From: Flavobacterium agri
GTDB lineage: Bacteria; Bacteroidota; Bacteroidia; Flavobacteriales; Flavobacteriaceae
Reading direction: 5' to 3'
NCBI RefSeq assembly: GCF_013401995.1
Contig: NZ_JACBJI010000005.1
Coordinates: 843 to 64,842 of the forward strand
Length of the DNA: 64,000 bases
Position numbers and translations under genes: made by a program. Every line of letters begins with the position of its first letter. Position 1 is the stretch's first letter. Under the pieces are notes generated by a model, which saw only the letters and a list, made by a program, of their open reading frames with translations, ran no database searches and was not told the origin of the DNA. Positions 61,990-64,000 of this stretch are shown piece by piece.

Positions 61990-64000
61990 TTAAGATTTGC
62001 GTCTCAACGAATTGTAATCGACGAAGTAACGGATGCTCACCGAAAACACCGAATTCAGGTTGTTCGAGAACAAATTGTCGAAGTTGCGCCCCAAATTGTT
62101 CTCGATCGTCGAACGATAGTCCAAAGCGTTGTTGCGATACAACACCGAAATCTGGCTCGCTGGCGCAAACCACCACGAATATGTGAGGTCGAAGTTCCAA
62201 AGGTTGAGGTTCTCGTCGTAAGGAGAAACCGCTGCCGGATCGTTTGTCTGGTAGTTGAGAAAACCGTCGTCGCGCAATGTGAAAAGCTCGTCGTATTCGG
62301 CATAGCTCCAATAATAACGCGCCGTCACGTTGAATGTCATCTTGTTGTTGATCGAATAACGACCCGAGAGTTCTCCGACCAACGTCTTGCGGTCGCGTTC
62401 ACCAAACACGATATCGCCGTTGGTCTGGTCGACATAACCACGGTCGTTGGTGTGGAAGATGTAATCGCCCGAAAGGATCAACAACACGCGGTCGTTCACG
62501 CGATAACGCGGACTTATGTACATTTCGAAAACGTTGCGGTCGGTCTCGTCCATGAAACTCGCGTACGGATTGATGTCGATCGCGAATTTGCGGTTGTAAT
62601 TGGATGAAAACAACGCGCTGAACGAAGCGGCGCGCGGATTGTACGAATAACGCCCCGAAACGCGCGGCTGATAGAAATCGTACGTGATCATCGGACGCAC
62701 ATTGGCCGAAAAATTCCAGTAATCGTTCTTGCGGCTGCTGAAATTAGTCGAGGCGACCCAATAATAATCCTGGGTTTTTCCGGTCTGGTTCTGGAATTCG
62801 ACGGATGACGACAAATCGAAACGGAAACTGTTGAAATTTTTCGTCGGATTCAAAATCCTGTAATTGTAATTCGCGTAGAAATTGTAGTAATTGTTGATGA
62901 ACGCGATGCCCAAATCGTTGATGTCGTAGTCTTTCGAAATGTACTTCGCGAGCAAATCGTAACGGTGATGGCCGTGCGTCTTGATGAAATTCAAAGCCGT
63001 CTTGAACCCGTCGTAATCGTCGGCTTCGTTGATATGGCTGTATTTGAAATCGCCCGCGAGTTTGTATGTGTTCTTCTTCGTGTTCAAATCCCAAACCAAA
63101 GCCGTGACGTTCGCATCCCGGTAACTTCCGTTTCTCGTCGTGTTCGCATTGACAAGCGAAACCGACGAATTGCCGCGGAAACGCTGGTCGAGCACGAGCA
63201 AATTGTAATTCGTAAGCGGTTCGACAACTACATCGCGTTGCGCTTGAGTGTCGGTGTTGCGTACGATGGCCGTCGTCCTTTCGGTGACGGCGTTCAAAAT
63301 CCCGACGCCGAGTCCGCCTTTGGTACGTCCCGAAAGTTTTACGGCGTTTATAAGATCGACGGTGTTGGGCATGTCTACGATCGTCTCGTTGTCGGCTATC
63401 GTAGGGGAAACCGACGGCGGGCCTCCGATACGCCTCGAATACAAAAGAGAACCTTTGTTGAACAAATCGGTGCCTTCGGTAAAAAACGGACGGTTTTCGT
63501 TGAATTGCTGCTCGAAAGGCGAGAGGTTCAAAACGACGTTGTCGAAACGCGTCTGCCCGAAATCGGGAACCAAGATCGCATCCAAAGTAAACGAATCGTT
63601 TATGCCGTATTTGATGTCGAGCCCGGCCTTGAACGTGTTGTTCGATTCGTGGTCGGTATAATCGTAATAATAGGAAGCGTATGGGATGAAAAACAATCGC
63701 GTGGGCGGCTTGATGTTTTCGATGCCTTCCAAAAGACCGGCCTGCGGAATGATCGCGCCGATTTTCGTGTCGATCCTGTTCCAGGTGTATTTCTGGCGGT
63801 AACGACGCAATTCTCGGTAAAAGTTGAGTCCCCAAGTTTGTTTGGCTTCGTTCGAAAAGCGCAATGCGGCATAAGGAATACGGATTTCGGCAACCCAACC
63901 GAATTCGGTCATCTGCACATGGCTCGACCAGATCGCGTTCCACGAAAAATCTTCGTTGGCTTCCGTGGCCAAAGCATCCATCTGCACACCGGCTGCGCTG
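61990..64000 (-). CDS. DUF5916 (CBM9-like plus beta-barrel) outer-membrane protein, 5' part missing
   Basis: At least 670 residues; the frame is open to the right window edge (SAAGVQMDALA), so the start and signal peptide lie beyond 64000. The first 60 residues shown are the end of a CBM9-like domain (SHVQMTEFGWVAEIRIPYAALRF), followed by a long beta-barrel-like DUF5916 region (NENRPFFTEGTDLFNKGSLLYSRRIGG). Common in Bacteroidetes, function unknown; likely outer membrane. It ends with an aromatic-rich strand (VSIRYFVDYNSLRRKS). Confidence 0.88.
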   Translation of the reverse strand, partial: SAAGVQMDALATEANEDFSWNAIWSSHVQMTEFGWVAEIRIPYAALRFSNEAKQTWGLNFYRELRRYRQKYTWNRIDTKIGAIIPQAGLLEGIENIKPPTRLFFIPYASYYYDYTDHESNNTFKAGLDIKYGINDSFTLDAILVPDFGQTRFDNVVLNLSPFEQQFNENRPFFTEGTDLFNKGSLLYSRRIGGPPSVSPTIADNETIVDMPNTVDLINAVKLSGRTKGGLGVGILNAVTERTTAIVRNTDTQAQRDVVVEPLTNYNLLVLDQRFRGNSSVSLVNANTTRNGSYRDANVTALVWDLNTKKNTYKLAGDFKYSHINEADDYDGFKTALNFIKTHGHHRYDLLAKYISKDYDINDLGIAFINNYYNFYANYNYRILNPTKNFNSFRFDLSSSVEFQNQTGKTQDYYWVASTNFSSRKNDYWNFSANVRPMITYDFYQPRVSGRYSYNPRAASFSALFSSNYNRKFAIDINPYASFMDETDRNVFEMYISPRYRVNDRVLLILSGDYIFHTNDRGYVDQTNGDIVFGERDRKTLVGELSGRYSINNKMTFNVTARYYWSYAEYDELFTLRDDGFLNYQTNDPAAVSPYDENLNLWNFDLTYSWWFAPASQISVLYRNNALDYRSTIENNLGRNFDNLFSNNLNSVFSVSIRYFVDYNSLRRKS

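Overview
The window is chromosomal DNA of a Flavobacteriaceae bacterium, most like Flavobacterium. The evidence is the gene content: a PorP/SprF protein, PorG, the type IX secretion (T9SS) plug protein (DUF5103), three proteins with C-terminal T9SS type A sorting domains, DUF5916, DUF6089 and DUF1573 families, an S46 dipeptidyl-peptidase and a FolK-deoxynucleoside kinase fusion. Several genes also have promoters of the Bacteroidetes form TTG-N16-19-TAnnTTTG. There are no rRNA genes, CRISPR arrays, integrases, transposases or phage structural genes. Most of the window is dense housekeeping DNA, and no gene-free gap exceeds about 300 bases once the two tRNA genes are counted.

Layout. 0-10 kb: PorP/SprF protein, gamma-carbonic anhydrase, murI, then an envelope-biogenesis operon read right to left (CBS protein, nadK; porG, uppS, bamA, long ompH, short ompH). 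10-14.5 kb: pdxJ, an alpha/beta hydrolase, two T9SS cargo proteins and a small secreted-protein gene broken by an in-frame TAG. 14.5-18.4 kb: a holin-like membrane protein and tig, clpP, clpX. 18.4-31 kb: a new 41-residue lipoprotein, a GH3 protein, DUF2797, an AsmA-like protein, sppA, folK-dNK, a SpoU-type methyltransferase, DUF1573, mutS, tRNA-Gly(GCC) and tRNA-Leu(TAA).

31.2-36.9 kb is the most accessory-looking part. It holds two Crp/Fnr-type regulators, a 2TM protein overlapping a cupin, an exported DJ-1 protein fused to two monooxygenase-like (ABM) domains, a second exported DJ-1/PfpI protein and a short-chain dehydrogenase. A perfect TGTGA-N6-TCACA operator lies between the second regulator, whose recognition helix reads SRETLSRL as in E. 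coli CRP, and the DJ-1 fusion. I infer a CRP-like regulon for detoxifying reactive carbonyls or oxidants in the envelope; this is the best candidate for an undescribed system here.

37-44.7 kb: a low-complexity lipoprotein, an S46 peptidase with the DPP11-type specificity arginine, a GNAT protein, waaA, a sugar aminotransferase, a 49-residue membrane protein, galE and fabD. 44.8-48.7 kb: a bestrophin-like channel, a universal-stress-type protein and a two-component system. 48.9-64 kb: purT, an aspartate aminotransferase, a desaturase, rsmG, a T9SS cargo protein, pruA, apaG, the T9SS plug protein, a methyltransferase, map, a monothiol thioredoxin-like lipoprotein, gpmI and a DUF5916 protein cut by the right edge.

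Dispersed palindromic repeats form a second layer. Three copies of one long inverted repeat (near 10.65, 46.6 and 59.6 kb), two copies of a 33-base palindrome (20.9 and 50.1 kb) and one 18-base-arm hairpin (60.35 kb) lie in intergenic DNA. The first and third kinds begin within 4-8 bases of a stop codon, as if they served as 3'-end elements.
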